A stretch of 64,000 nucleotides of DNA from Herbiconiux solani NBRC 106740 (GCF_001571005.1 NZ_BCST01000004.1:1-64000); one strand, 5' to 3'. Positions 48,372-57,591 are shown, counted from the stretch's first letter. Numbers and translations are program-made. The notes: generated by a model from the letters alone, not told the origin.

Positions 48372-49079
48372 GTGACGGTCACCCGAGAGCCCATCCGCTT
48401 GGCCATCGTCGACGATCATCGGATGCTGCTGGGGGCGCTGACGGAGTGGATCCGCGGTGCCGCCGACGACATCAGCATGGTCGCCGCCGTCACCACCTGG
48501 CCTGACCTCCTCACGCATCCGGAGTTCCCGGTCGACGTCGTGCTCCTCGACCTCGACCTGAAGGACAACCTGCCGGTCTCGGTCAAGCTGCGGGCCCTCA
48601 AGTCGGCCGGGGTCAAGACGGTGCTGATGAGCACGTACTCCGAGCCGGTCGTCGTGCGCGAGGCGATCGCCGCCGGCGCCCTCGGCTACCTGGTCAAGAG
48701 CGAGGAGGCCGACATGATCGTCGAGGCCATCCGCGCGGCCTCCGACGGCGACAGCTTCATCTCGACCGAGCTCGATCTCGCGCTCGCGGCGGAGGACCTC
48801 GAGGCCGCCCCGCGCCTGAGCGCCCAGGAGCGCCGGGTGATGGCGCTCTACGGCGGCGGCGAGCCGGTCAAGCAGGTCGCGAAGGCCCTCAGCATCTCGG
48901 AGGAGACCGCGAAGTCGTACCTCAAGCGGATCCGCGAGAAGTACCGGGTCGTCGGCATCGACGTCGGCACGAAGGTGGCGCTCCGGAAGCGGGCGATCCA
49001 GGACGGCCTGCTCCCCCGCGACGAGTACCTCGGCAACCAGAGCGCCGACGACTTCGAGGACGACGTGCTGCCGAGCTGA
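48372..49079 (+). CDS. LuxR-family response regulator
   Basis: 235 residues from GTG, with GAAGGAAGGAA just upstream. Receiver domain (about 8-125): acidic pair AIVDDH, phosphoacceptor Asp60 (VVLLDLDL), Thr in LMSTYS and Lys in GYLVKS. HTH LuxR domain (about 155-215): LSAQERRVMALYGGGEPVKQ and ETAKSYLKRIREKY. It is presumably phosphorylated by the kinase two genes upstream. The C-terminal Asp/Glu tail (about 220-235) is acidic. Confidence 0.92.
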   Translation: MTVTREPIRLAIVDDHRMLLGALTEWIRGAADDISMVAAVTTWPDLLTHPEFPVDVVLLDLDLKDNLPVSVKLRALKSAGVKTVLMSTYSEPVVVREAIAAGALGYLVKSEEADMIVEAIRAASDGDSFISTELDLALAAEDLEAAPRLSAQERRVMALYGGGEPVKQVAKALSISEETAKSYLKRIREKYRVVGIDVGTKVALRKRAIQDGLLPRDEYLGNQSADDFEDDVLPS

Positions 49080-49080
49080 C

Positions 49081-49170
49081 TCAGCCCTGTTCGGCGGCGC
49101 TCCGGCGCCTCTTCGAGCGGGCTGGATCAGTCCTGTTCGCGGCGCTCGAGCGCCTCTTCGAGCCGCTCGA
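49081..49170. repeat. Imperfect direct duplication at the 3' end of the thiamine-binding gene
   Basis: 49081-49126 and 49127-49170 are related: both start TCAG(C/T)CCTGTTCG and share GCGCCTCTTCGAGC. The second copy is the end of the coding gene; the first lies just past its stop. Confidence 0.8.
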
Positions 49171-49447
49171 CCTTGGCGGTCAGCTCGCCCGTGTGCCCGG
49201 GCCGGATGTCGGCCTTCAGCACGAGCGACACCCGCGATCCGTAGGCCTGCACGGCCTCGGTGGCGCGCTTGACGACGTCGAAGACCTCGTCCCACTCCCC
49301 CTCGATCGTGGTGAACATCGAGTCGGTGGAGTTCGGCAGACCGGATGCCCGGACCACCTCGACCGCCGCAGCGACCGCGTCGTGCACGCCGGCGTCAGAG
49401 GCGGCCGACGGGCCCCCCGACGGTGCGACCGAAAACGCCACCAGCAT
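49127..49447 (-). CDS. Thiamine-binding protein (MTH1187/YkoF-like, DUF77)
   Basis: 106 residues. A ferredoxin-like fold; MLVAFSVAPSGG, VRASGLPNSTDSMFTTIEGEWDEVFDVV and the adjacent helix are diagnostic. Members bind thiamine or hydroxymethylpyrimidine and may buffer or sense it. It shares 53 bp with the end of the GT87-like gene in another frame. GAGAGGTGG is the ribosome site. Confidence 0.88.
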   Translation of the reverse strand: MLVAFSVAPSGGPSAASDAGVHDAVAAAVEVVRASGLPNSTDSMFTTIEGEWDEVFDVVKRATEAVQAYGSRVSLVLKADIRPGHTGELTAKVERLEEALERREQD

Positions 49448-50687
49448 CCTGTGCCACCTCTCTCGACGTCTCCCTACTCTGCCACAGCATGACCAGCGAG
49501 AACACGAACAGCGAGACGGTCAGGAGGTTGCGGAGCGAGAGCACCGTGAGCATCACCGGGTCGAGCCCGATGACGTCGTCGTAGGCGATCGGGTAGATGA
49601 TCTGGGTCAGCGCGCCCATCACGAACGCGACCATCGCGGGGGCGAAGAACCGGCGGCCCTGCGTGACGATGCCCAGGATGATCGGGGCCGACAGCCACAC
49701 CATGAACTGCGGCGAGCCCACCTTGTTGAAGGTCATCAGCGCCGTCACCAGGGCGAGCGCGAGCCACGGCAGCACCACGACCGAGGAGGTGCCGCGGCGC
49801 ACCACGATCACGGCGAGCACGAGCACCAGGGCGACCGCCACCACGAGCAGGGGCGTCATCAGCCAGGAGGCGAACTCGCTGCCCGGGCCGGAGACCTGGA
49901 AGGTGAGGATGTCGAGGTCGTAGCCGACGCGCGTCTCGGCGCCCGCGTAGGCCATCCACATCCAGATCGACGATACCGGGGCCTCGACCTGGAGTCCGCG
50001 GCCGGTCTGCTCGGTGACGAAGCTGAAGACGTTCATGCCGGCGCCGAAGGCCAGCGCCCCGGCGGCGACGCCGACCAGGGTGATCGCGGCCGCGACGGCG
50101 ACCCGTACGCGGCGGCGGACGGCGATCACGACGGCGGCGACCATCGCAGCCGGCCAGACCTTGACCCAGGTCGCCAGGGCGAGCAGCACGCCGGCCAGGG
50201 CCGGGCGGGTGCGGACCAGAAGGAGCCCGACGATCACGAGGTCGACCGTGAAGATGTCGATCCGGCCGACCGCGACCGGGCCGATCAGGAGCAGAAGGGC
50301 CAGCCACCACCAGGCGGCGACGATCCGGCGGGTGCCCGTCTCGGCATCCGACCGCGCCCGCACGATGAGGTAGGCGAAGACCGCGGCGTCGGCGAGGGTG
50401 ACCATGAGCATCCAGCCGATGCCGTAGTTCGCCGCGCCCAGCACCATTGCCGCGAGCATCGGGATGAACGCGAGGATCGGGTAGACCCAGGGGCCGTCGA
50501 TGCCCAGCCGGAAGCCCGAGAGCGACTGCTCGACCCACGGGCGGTAGACGTTCGTGACGTCGCCGAAGGGGAGGTTGGGGTGGTTGAGGCCGTCGTACCC
50601 GAGCCAGAGATGGGTGGCCAGGAACGCGACCCAGAGCACGACGGGCATGGCAGCGAGTCGTCCTACACGTGTCAGCACGAGGGTCAT
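49395..50687 (-). CDS. GT87-like (DUF2029) polyprenyl-linked glycosyltransferase
   Basis: 430 residues, about 11 membrane spans. The first extracytoplasmic loop carries PFGDVTNVYRPWVEQ, a GT-C-type acidic motif, and GRIDIFTVDLV follows. DUF2029 members in actinobacteria add mannose or arabinose to cell-wall glycolipids using polyprenyl-phosphate sugars. The donor cannot be assigned. ATG at 50687. Its 3' end overlaps the thiamine-binding gene by 53 bp, so those two are co-expressed. Confidence 0.8.
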   Translation of the reverse strand: MTLVLTRVGRLAAMPVVLWVAFLATHLWLGYDGLNHPNLPFGDVTNVYRPWVEQSLSGFRLGIDGPWVYPILAFIPMLAAMVLGAANYGIGWMLMVTLADAAVFAYLIVRARSDAETGTRRIVAAWWWLALLLLIGPVAVGRIDIFTVDLVIVGLLLVRTRPALAGVLLALATWVKVWPAAMVAAVVIAVRRRVRVAVAAAITLVGVAAGALAFGAGMNVFSFVTEQTGRGLQVEAPVSSIWMWMAYAGAETRVGYDLDILTFQVSGPGSEFASWLMTPLLVVAVALVLVLAVIVVRRGTSSVVVLPWLALALVTALMTFNKVGSPQFMVWLSAPIILGIVTQGRRFFAPAMVAFVMGALTQIIYPIAYDDVIGLDPVMLTVLSLRNLLTVSLFVFSLVMLWQSRETSREVAQDAGGVFGRTVGGPVGRL

Positions 50688-50809
50688 CCTATTGGGCGCA
50701 TTCTGAATGGCCGGTGACCGAAGACCCAGGTGTCGTTGCGGCGCTTCCCAGGCGTCAACCACCTTGGCTTGCTTTGATGAGGCGTCCGATCCGATCCGGA
50801 AGCCCCCGC

Positions 50810-51511
50810 GTGAACAATCCCGTCAAGTACAGCGTCGCCCTCGTGCTGGGCATCGCTGCGGTCGGCGCGGTCGCGGTGGTCGCGCTCCCCATCCTCGGAC
50901 GCACGCTGGCCACCGAGACCTCGGCCAGCGTGCAGCAGGTCGTGCCGACCGTCTTCGACTCCCCGGGAACAGGGCTCTCCGGCGATCCGGAGAGCGAGAC
51001 CTGGGTGCTGCAGCCGAGCTCGACCCTCGGCTACCGGGTGTCGACCACCGGCGACGAGGAGGTCACGGGCAGCACCTCCGACCTCACCGGAGTCGTCGCG
51101 GTGACGGGCGACCGGCTCACCGACGCCGAGTTCATGGTCGACCTGTCGACCCTCGTCGGCCGGGGCGACTCCCGCGACGCGGTGCTCGGCGCCCTCGTGC
51201 TCGCCACGGGCGGCAACCCGATGGCCTCCTTCGTGCTGACCGAGCCGATCACCCTGCCGGACACGCCGTCCGACAACGGGCAGACCGCGGTCGAGTCCGT
51301 CCCGATCGTCGGCACCCTCACGATGCGGGGCATCAGCAATGCGGTCTCGGCCGAGGGCCGGCTCAGCTTCGACGCCTCCTCGGGCACGATCGAGGGCTCC
51401 ATCCCGGTCGACCTGTCGGCGTTCGGGATGACGCTGCCGGAGATCGGCGGTCTCACCGTGGGCGACACCGCCTACCTCGACGTGCAGCTGGACGTCAGTC
51501 CGAGCCGCTGA
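50810..51511 (+). CDS. YceI-family protein, membrane-anchored
   Basis: 233 residues from GTG (244 if the ATG at 50777 is used). An N-terminal anchor (about 6-27, SVALVLGIAAVGAVAVVALP) precedes a YceI lipocalin-like beta barrel (ETWVLQPSSTLGYRVSTTGDEEVTG, VVAVTGDRLTDAEFMVDLSTL). YceI proteins bind polyisoprenoid lipids, often near respiratory or redox genes. The GGAAG before 50810 favours the GTG start. Its end overlaps nnrD by 17 bp. Confidence 0.85.
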   Translation: MNNPVKYSVALVLGIAAVGAVAVVALPILGRTLATETSASVQQVVPTVFDSPGTGLSGDPESETWVLQPSSTLGYRVSTTGDEEVTGSTSDLTGVVAVTGDRLTDAEFMVDLSTLVGRGDSRDAVLGALVLATGGNPMASFVLTEPITLPDTPSDNGQTAVESVPIVGTLTMRGISNAVSAEGRLSFDASSGTIEGSIPVDLSAFGMTLPEIGGLTVGDTAYLDVQLDVSPSR

Positions 51512-52391
51512 CCAGGCGGGCGACGATCCGGGGCACCGCCCCGGCGATGTCCAGCGCGGCGATCGGCCCGCGGTCCGACGCGCGCTCGGCCGCCCAGGCG
51601 TGGATGTAGGCACCCGTCGCCGCGAGGCCGACAAGCCGCGCGGTCCGCGCCTCTGGTGAGAGGTCGGATCCGTCGCCGAGCTCGTCGGCGTGCGTCGCGA
51701 CCAGCGCACCCACGATCCCGCCGAGCACGTCGCCCGAACCCGCCGTCGCCGCCCAGCTCGAGGGCGCGAGCACCCGAGCGGCGGTCCGGTGCCCGTCGGC
51801 GTCGGCCGGGCCGCAGACGTGGGTGACGCTGCCCTTCAGCAGCACGACGTGCCCCGTCGCGTCGGCGGCGCGCTGCGCGAAGGACTCCGGGTTGGCGCTG
51901 ACCGCTCTGCGATCGGTCTGGATGCCGAAGTCGGCCAGCAGGGTCACCATCTCGCCGGCGTGCGGCGTGAGCACGGCCGGCCCCACGATCCGGCCGGCGA
52001 GGTCGAGGGCCCCGGCGTCGGCGACGACGGGCTCGCCGCCGGTCACCGCCTTCTCCAGCAGCGCCGACTCCTCATCCGTCCGGCTCGCGGAGCTCATCCC
52101 GGAGCCGATCAGCCAGGCCTGCACCCGGCCCTCGGCGGTGACGGCCTCGGGCCTGGCGTGCAGCACGAAGCCGGCGGCGCGCTCGGCGCCGAGGTACCGC
52201 ACCATCCCGAGCCCGGTCCGCACCGCGGCCTCGACACCGAGCACGGCGGCGCCCGGGAACTCGGCCGAGCCGGTGACGATGCCGAGCACACCCCGGGAGT
52301 ACTTGTCGTCGTCCTTGCCCGGCACCCGGATGCACTCGGAGGCGGCCAGCTCGTTCCAGTCGCGCCAGTCGGCGGAGGGTGTTTCGCTCAT
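51495..52391 (-). CDS. nnrD: ADP/ATP-dependent NAD(P)H-hydrate dehydratase
   Basis: 298 residues. CARKD domain only, without the epimerase part. TPHAGEM, SSWAATAGSGDVLGGIVGAL and LKGSVTHVCGP are diagnostic. It repairs the S form of hydrated NADH and NADPH using ADP or ATP. The epimerase partner is not in the window. TATCGT 6 nt before the ATG suggests a leaderless mRNA. Confidence 0.92.
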   Translation of the reverse strand: MSETPSADWRDWNELAASECIRVPGKDDDKYSRGVLGIVTGSAEFPGAAVLGVEAAVRTGLGMVRYLGAERAAGFVLHARPEAVTAEGRVQAWLIGSGMSSASRTDEESALLEKAVTGGEPVVADAGALDLAGRIVGPAVLTPHAGEMVTLLADFGIQTDRRAVSANPESFAQRAADATGHVVLLKGSVTHVCGPADADGHRTAARVLAPSSWAATAGSGDVLGGIVGALVATHADELGDGSDLSPEARTARLVGLAATGAYIHAWAAERASDRGPIAALDIAGAVPRIVARLVSGSD

Positions 52392-52397
52392 CCCCTC

Positions 52398-52432
52398 ACG
52401 ATAGGCCGGGGTGCCCGGTGGCCGGGGATAAT
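52398..52432. promoter_or_regulatory. Divergent leaderless promoter pair for nnrD and the old yellow enzyme gene
   Basis: Minus strand: TATCGT (52403-52398), 6 nt before the nnrD ATG. Plus strand: GATAAT (52427-52432), 5 nt before the GTG at 52438. The whole spacer is 46 bp. Confidence 0.45.
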
Positions 52433-52437
52433 GGAGC

Positions 52438-53523
52438 GTGCCTTCCGCTCTCTTCTCCCCCATGACGATCCGGTCCGTGACCCTCCGCAACCGCATCTGG
52501 GTCGCCCCGATGTGCCAGTACTCCGCCGAGGAGCAGGACGGGATGCCGAACGACTGGCACCTCGTGCACCTGGGCTCCTTCGCGACGGGAGGTGCGGCAC
52601 TGGTGATCACCGAGGCCACGGCCGTCTCACCCGAGGGGCGCATCTCGCCGCAGGACCTGGGGATCTGGAACGACGCTCAGCGCGACGTGTTCGCGCGGAT
52701 CACCGCGTTCATCCGTTCGCAGGGCGCCGTGCCCGGCATCCAGCTCGCCCACGCCGGCCGCAAGGCCTCGACGTTCCGGCCGTGGAGCGAGGAGCACGGA
52801 TCGGTGCCGGTGGACCAGGGCGGCTGGCCCACCGTCGGCCCCTCGGCGCTCGCCTTCGGGCGGTACGCCGAGCCGCGCGCGCTCACGGTCGACGAGATCG
52901 CCGGCGTGGTCGAGGACTTCCGGGCGGCCGCCCGCCGCTCGGTCGAGGCCGGGTTCGACGTGCTCGAGGTGCACGCGGCCCACGGCTACCTGCTGAACCA
53001 GTTCCTGTCGCCGCTGTCGAACCGGCGCGAGGACGAGTACGGCGGGAGCCTGGAGAACCGGGCCCGCCTGCTGCTCGAGGTCGTCCGGGTCGTGCGCGAG
53101 GAGGCCGGCCCGGATCGGGTCGTCTTCGTGCGCTTCTCGGCCACGGACTGGACCGAGGGCGGCTTCGACGCCGAGCAGACCGCGACGGTGGCCGACTGGG
53201 CCGCCGCCGAGGGCGCCGACCTCGCGGACATCTCCAGCGGTGGCAACGTCGCCGGGGCCACGATCCCGGTCGGGCCGCTCTACCAGGTGCCGCTGGCCGC
53301 CGAGGTGCGCCGCGACTCCGGAGTGCCGGTCTCGGCCGTCGGGCTCATCACCACCCCGCGCGAGGCGGAGGACGTCGTGGCCTCGGGCCGCGCCGACGCC
53401 GTGATGCTCGCCCGGGAACTGCTCCGCGACCCGCACTTCCCGCTCCGTGCGGCGGACGAACTCGGCGTCGACATCGACTACTGGCCCGCGCAGTACCTGC
53501 GGGCGCGGCTGCCGCGCTCCTAG
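52438..53523 (+). CDS. Old yellow enzyme family NADH:flavin oxidoreductase (YqjM-like)
   Basis: 361 residues. FMN TIM barrel: APMCQYSAEEQDG, substrate His region QLAHAGRKAST, and HAAHGYLLNQFLSPLSNRREDEYGG. The MCQY cysteine matches the YqjM/NamA subgroup that tunes FMN. It reduces activated double bonds of enals, enones or nitro compounds. GTG at 52438 is taken as start; ATG at 52462 is possible. Confidence 0.92.
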   Translation: MPSALFSPMTIRSVTLRNRIWVAPMCQYSAEEQDGMPNDWHLVHLGSFATGGAALVITEATAVSPEGRISPQDLGIWNDAQRDVFARITAFIRSQGAVPGIQLAHAGRKASTFRPWSEEHGSVPVDQGGWPTVGPSALAFGRYAEPRALTVDEIAGVVEDFRAAARRSVEAGFDVLEVHAAHGYLLNQFLSPLSNRREDEYGGSLENRARLLLEVVRVVREEAGPDRVVFVRFSATDWTEGGFDAEQTATVADWAAAEGADLADISSGGNVAGATIPVGPLYQVPLAAEVRRDSGVPVSAVGLITTPREAEDVVASGRADAVMLARELLRDPHFPLRAADELGVDIDYWPAQYLRARLPRS

Positions 53524-53526
53524 CGG

Positions 53527-53541
53527 TTGGCCGCTCGCGGC
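53527..53541. terminator. Short inverted repeat between convergent genes
   Basis: GGCCG-CTCG-CGGCC between the old yellow enzyme gene (plus) and the CNNM gene (minus). The stem is only 5 bp, so its role as a bidirectional terminator is weakly supported. Confidence 0.3.
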
Positions 53542-53547
53542 CGGCGC

Positions 53548-54582
53548 CTAGCGCCGGGTCGCGTCCTGCACCTCGCCGACGAGCTCCTCGATGATGTCCT
53601 CCAGGAACAGGACGCCTGTGGTGAGCCCGGACTCGGTGAAGGTGCGGGCCAGGTGCGCCCCGGAGCGCCGGAGGAACGCCAGGGCGTCCTCCAGCTCGGC
53701 CTTCTCGAAGATGGAGGGCAGCTGACGGATGCGCTTGGCCGGGATCGGCTCGTCGAACTCGTCGTCGTCGAGGTCGATCACGTCTTTCAGGTGCACGTAG
53801 CCCGAGGGCAGGCCCTCGTCGTCGAGCAGCACGTAGCGCGAGAAGCCGTACTTGGCGACCGCGCGCTCGACCTCGGCGGGCGTCGCGTCGGCCGGGAGAC
53901 TGACGAGCGACTCGAGCGGCACCGCGACGTCGGACGCCGTCTTCGACGTGAACTCGAAGGCGGCCGTGAGCGTGCCGGTGCGGTCCGAGAGCACGCCCTC
54001 GCGGGTGGACTGCTCGACGATGGTCTCGACCTCGTCGAGCGTGAAGGCACTCGCGGCCTCGTTCTTGGGCTCCACCCGGAACAGGCGCAGCACGCTGTTC
54101 GCGGTCGCGTTGAGCGCCACGATCACGAAGCGGAAGATGCGGGCGATGCCGACCAGCGGGGGCGCGAGCAGCAGCACGGCCTTGTCCGGCATCGAGAACG
54201 AGATGTTCTTCGGCACCATCTCGCCCAGCACCACGTGCAGGAACGACACCAGCAGCAGCGTGAAGACGAACGCGATCGTCCCCGTCGCCTCTTCCGGCAG
54301 CCCGGTGAGGTGCAGCGGCCCCTCGAGCAGGTGATGGATGGCGGGCTCGGAGACGTTCAGGATGAGCAGGGAGCACACCGTGATGCCGAGCTGGGTGGTC
54401 GCGAGCATGAGCGTCGCGTGCTCCATCGCGAACAGGGCGGTCTTGGCGCTCGCCTTGCCCTGCTCAGCCAGCGGCTCGATCTGCGAGCGGCGTGCGGAGA
54501 TGACGGCGAACTCGGCCGCGACGAAGAAGGCGTTGCCCGCGAGCAGCACCACGAGCCAGACGATCCCGAGCCAGTCAGCCAT
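53548..54582 (-). CDS. CNNM/DUF21-CBS domain membrane protein (CorC/TlyC-like, no C-terminal CorC domain)
   Basis: 344 residues. DUF21 membrane part (about 1-150, with AEFAVISARRSQIEPLAEQG) and a CBS pair (about 195-340). Unlike its neighbour the protein ends right after CBS and lacks a CorC_HlyC domain. Such proteins are linked to magnesium or cobalt efflux. Its ATG overlaps the preceding paralogue stop by 8 bp, so it is translationally coupled. Confidence 0.87.
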   Translation of the reverse strand: MADWLGIVWLVVLLAGNAFFVAAEFAVISARRSQIEPLAEQGKASAKTALFAMEHATLMLATTQLGITVCSLLILNVSEPAIHHLLEGPLHLTGLPEEATGTIAFVFTLLLVSFLHVVLGEMVPKNISFSMPDKAVLLLAPPLVGIARIFRFVIVALNATANSVLRLFRVEPKNEAASAFTLDEVETIVEQSTREGVLSDRTGTLTAAFEFTSKTASDVAVPLESLVSLPADATPAEVERAVAKYGFSRYVLLDDEGLPSGYVHLKDVIDLDDDEFDEPIPAKRIRQLPSIFEKAELEDALAFLRRSGAHLARTFTESGLTTGVLFLEDIIEELVGEVQDATRR

Positions 54583-56005
54583 TGCGGGCCTCCTTGTCGT
54601 TCTGCCTCGCGAGGGCCTCGGCGGCCTGGTCGGCGCGGTCGGCCTTGTCGGCCTTGCGGAAGTCGTCCGCGGAGGTGTCGCCGGAGGCGTCAGAGCTGTC
54701 CTCGGTCGTGTCCTCGGCCGGGATGAACCGGAGCCGGTCGATCCGCCGCCCGTCCAGCCGCTCCACCCGGAGGGCGCCGTCGGGGAGGTCGACGGTGTCG
54801 CCGACCACCGGGAGCCGGCCGAGCCTCGACATCACGAATCCGGCCACGGTCTCGTAGGGTCCTTCCTCCGGCACGGCGATGCCGGCCTGATCGGCGAGCT
54901 CGTCGGGGCGGAGCATCCCGGGGAACGTCGTGGCGCCCCGCGACCGGATGACGCCGGCCCGGGTGCGGTCGTGCTCGTCGGCCAGCTCGCCGACGAGCTC
55001 TTCGACCAGGTCTTCGAGCGTCACGACGCCCGCCGTTCCGCCGTACTCGTCGATCACGACACCCATCTGGTAGCCGCGGCCACGCAACTCGCCGAGCAGC
55101 ACGTCCAGGGTCATCGTCTCCGGCACCCGGATGGTCTCGGTCATGATCGCGACGACCGGCACCTCGCTTCGCCGGTCGCGCGGGATGGCGACGGCCTGCT
55201 TGACGTGCACGAGCCCGACGATGTCGTCGATGTCCTCGTCGACGACCGGGAAGCGGGAGTGCCCGGTCGAGCGCGCGAGATCCATCACGGATGCAGCGGT
55301 CTCGCTCCGTTTGACGCTCACGATCCGCGGGCGCGGGGTCATCACGTCCGAGGCGTCGTGCGAGGAGAACAGGAGCGTGCGGTTCAGCAGCGTCGCCGTG
55401 TCGACGTCGAGGCTGCCCTCCATCGCCGAGCGCCGGACGAGGGAGGAGAGCTCCTCCGCCGTGCGCGCACCGGACAGCTCCTCCTTGGGCTCGATGCCGA
55501 CCAGGCGGAGCAAGCCGTTGGCGCTGCCGTTCAGCACGCGCACCGCGGGCCGGAAGACGGCGGTGAACACGAGCTGGAACGGCACCACGATCTTGGCGGT
55601 CTTCAGCGGCAGCGCCAGCGCGAAGTTCTTCGGCACCAGCTCGCCAATGATCATCGACAGCAGGGTCGCGAAGGCGATGCCCACGGTCGCGCTGATCGGC
55701 GTGACCGCTCCCTCGGGGATGCCGACGGCCATCAGCGGATCCCGGAGCAGGCTCGAGATCGCCGGCTCCATCGTGTATCCGGTGAGGAGCGTGGTGAGGG
55801 TGATGCCGAGCTGCGCGCTGGAGAGGTGCGTGGAGGTGTGCCGGAGGGCGGTGATCGCCGGCTGCAGCCCCTTCTCCCCGCGCTCGGTGCGCGCCTCGAG
55901 GTCGGAGCGGTCGAGATTGACCAGCGAGAACTCGGAGGCGACGAAGAAACCGGTGCCGATCGTCAGCAGCAGGCCGACGCCGAGCATGACCCACTCAAAG
56001 ACCAC
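54575..56005 (-). CDS. CNNM/DUF21-CBS-CorC_HlyC membrane protein (hemolysin-like)
   Basis: 476 residues. DUF21 (about 1-175, [20 protein letters not shown]), a CBS pair (about 200-330) and a C-terminal CorC_HlyC domain (about 345-430, [20 protein letters not shown]), then an Asp/Ala-rich tail. Family is annotated as hemolysin but better fits divalent cation export. A -10 TATACT (56117-56112) lies about 105 bp upstream. Starts with ATG. Confidence 0.9.
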   Translation of the reverse strand: MVFEWVMLGVGLLLTIGTGFFVASEFSLVNLDRSDLEARTERGEKGLQPAITALRHTSTHLSSAQLGITLTTLLTGYTMEPAISSLLRDPLMAVGIPEGAVTPISATVGIAFATLLSMIIGELVPKNFALALPLKTAKIVVPFQLVFTAVFRPAVRVLNGSANGLLRLVGIEPKEELSGARTAEELSSLVRRSAMEGSLDVDTATLLNRTLLFSSHDASDVMTPRPRIVSVKRSETAASVMDLARSTGHSRFPVVDEDIDDIVGLVHVKQAVAIPRDRRSEVPVVAIMTETIRVPETMTLDVLLGELRGRGYQMGVVIDEYGGTAGVVTLEDLVEELVGELADEHDRTRAGVIRSRGATTFPGMLRPDELADQAGIAVPEEGPYETVAGFVMSRLGRLPVVGDTVDLPDGALRVERLDGRRIDRLRFIPAEDTTEDSSDASGDTSADDFRKADKADRADQAAEALARQNDKEARNG

Positions 56006-56111
56006 GGTGGCTCCCGCTCTCGAGGAGGGCGTGGCGGGGAGGGCAGCCGTCTCCGACCATCGTCAGGACGGGCAGGAAATGCGCAGAGGGAGGGTCGTCC
56101 ATTGTCCGTCG

Positions 56112-56117
56112 AGTATA
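56112..56117 (-). promoter_or_regulatory. -10 element for the CNNM gene pair
   Basis: TATACT on the minus strand in the 119-bp spacer after guaB1, giving a leader of about 100 nt. No clear -35. Confidence 0.35.
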
Positions 56118-56124
56118 GCCGCGC

Positions 56125-57579
56125 TCACCAGCTGACCGGCAGGGCCTTGCCCTCCTCGTAGCCCGCTGCGGACTGCAGTCCGACGAGCGCGCGGTCGTGG
56201 AACTCGGCCAGGGTGGATGCCCCGGCGTAGGTGAACGAGCTTCGGACGCCCGAGGTGATCATGTCGAGCAGGTCCTCGACCGACGGGCGCAGCGGGTCGA
56301 GGTAGATGCGGCTCGACGAGATGCCCTCGGCGAACAGCGTCTTGCGGGCGAGGTCGTAGGCGTCCAGGCGCCCGAACCGCTCCTGCACGGCCTTGGTCGA
56401 GGCCATCCCCCAGCTCTCCTTGTAGAGCCGGCCGTCCGCATCCGTCCTCAGCGTGCCCGGCGCCTCGATCGTGCCCGCGAACCACGAGCCGATCATCACC
56501 GAGGAGGCACCGGCCGCCAGTGCCAGCGCGACGTCGCGCGGGTACCGCACTCCCCCGTCGGCCCAGACGTGGGCGCCGCGCTCGTGCGCCGCCGAGGCGG
56601 TCTCGAGTACCGCCGAGAACTGCGGGCGGCCGACCGCGGTCATCATGCGGGTGGTGCACATGGCGCCCGGCCCCACTCCGACCTTGAGGATGTCGGCACC
56701 GGCGTCGACCAGGTCGTTGACGGCCTGGGCGGTCACGACGTTTCCGGCCGCGAGGGGAACCCCGAGCTTGGCGTCCCGGAGTGCGCGGAGCGCGCGGAGC
56801 ATCCCCTCCTGGTGGCCGTGCGCGGTGTCGACGACGAGTACGTCGACCCCGGCAGCGACGAGGGCCTTCGCCTTGCCGACGACGTCGCCGTTGATGCCGA
56901 CGGCGGCCGCGACCCGGAGCCGGCCGTCCGCGTCCAGTGCCGGCCGGTAGATCGTGGCCCGGAGCGCACTCGTGCGGCTGAGAGTGCCGACGACGGCGCC
57001 GTGCCGGAGCACGGGAGCGAACTCGATGTCGGCGGCGACCATGGCGTCGAAGGCCTCGCGCGGCCCGGCGAGGTCGTCGGCCGCGAGGGCGGTCAGCGCG
57101 CCGTGCAGCTGGGCGCCCTGCAACAGGTCGCCGAGCTGGGCGTCCGGCAGAGCGGTGGCGAGGCGGGATGCGGCGATGCAGCCGAGATACGAGCCGTCGG
57201 CCTCATGCAGCACGAGTCCCTGACCGGCGACAGCGGGCACCTGGAGCAGAGCCTCCTCGACGGTCTGCTCGGGGCCGAAGACGAAGGGGGTGTCGAACTC
57301 GACCGGCTGGTCCTTCACCCAGCGGATCGCGGCCGCGAGCTCCTGCAGCGGCATGTCCTGCGGCAGCACGCCCAGACCGCCGCGGCGGGCGAGCGTGGCG
57401 GCCAGCCGAGGGCCGGTCACGGAGTTCATGTTGGCCGACACGATCGGGAGGGTCGCACCCGTCCCGTCCTCCGGCGCCAGCGACACGTCCAGGCGCGAGG
57501 TCACCGCCGATCGCGACGGAATGAGGAACACGTCGGAATAGGTCAGGTCGTCTCGGCCGGGGCCGCCATAGAACTCCAT
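56125..57579 (-). CDS. guaB1: GuaB1 family IMP dehydrogenase-related protein
   Basis: 484 residues. TIM barrel with a CBS pair inserted near residues 90-210. The active-site loop GVGPGAMCTTRMMTAVGRPQ holds the catalytic Cys. GuaB1 of actinobacteria differs from true IMP dehydrogenase (GuaB2) and has been characterised as a GMP reductase in mycobacteria; that role is inferred here. The ATG has TAGCGT 6 nt upstream and looks leaderless. Confidence 0.9.
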   Translation of the reverse strand: MEFYGGPGRDDLTYSDVFLIPSRSAVTSRLDVSLAPEDGTGATLPIVSANMNSVTGPRLAATLARRGGLGVLPQDMPLQELAAAIRWVKDQPVEFDTPFVFGPEQTVEEALLQVPAVAGQGLVLHEADGSYLGCIAASRLATALPDAQLGDLLQGAQLHGALTALAADDLAGPREAFDAMVAADIEFAPVLRHGAVVGTLSRTSALRATIYRPALDADGRLRVAAAVGINGDVVGKAKALVAAGVDVLVVDTAHGHQEGMLRALRALRDAKLGVPLAAGNVVTAQAVNDLVDAGADILKVGVGPGAMCTTRMMTAVGRPQFSAVLETASAAHERGAHVWADGGVRYPRDVALALAAGASSVMIGSWFAGTIEAPGTLRTDADGRLYKESWGMASTKAVQERFGRLDAYDLARKTLFAEGISSSRIYLDPLRPSVEDLLDMITSGVRSSFTYAGASTLAEFHDRALVGLQSAAGYEEGKALPVSW

Positions 57580-57585
57580 GTGAAC

Positions 57586-57591
57586 ACGCTA
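57586..57591 (-). promoter_or_regulatory. -10 element of guaB1 (leaderless type)
   Basis: TAGCGT on the minus strand, 6 nt before the ATG. Confidence 0.5.
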
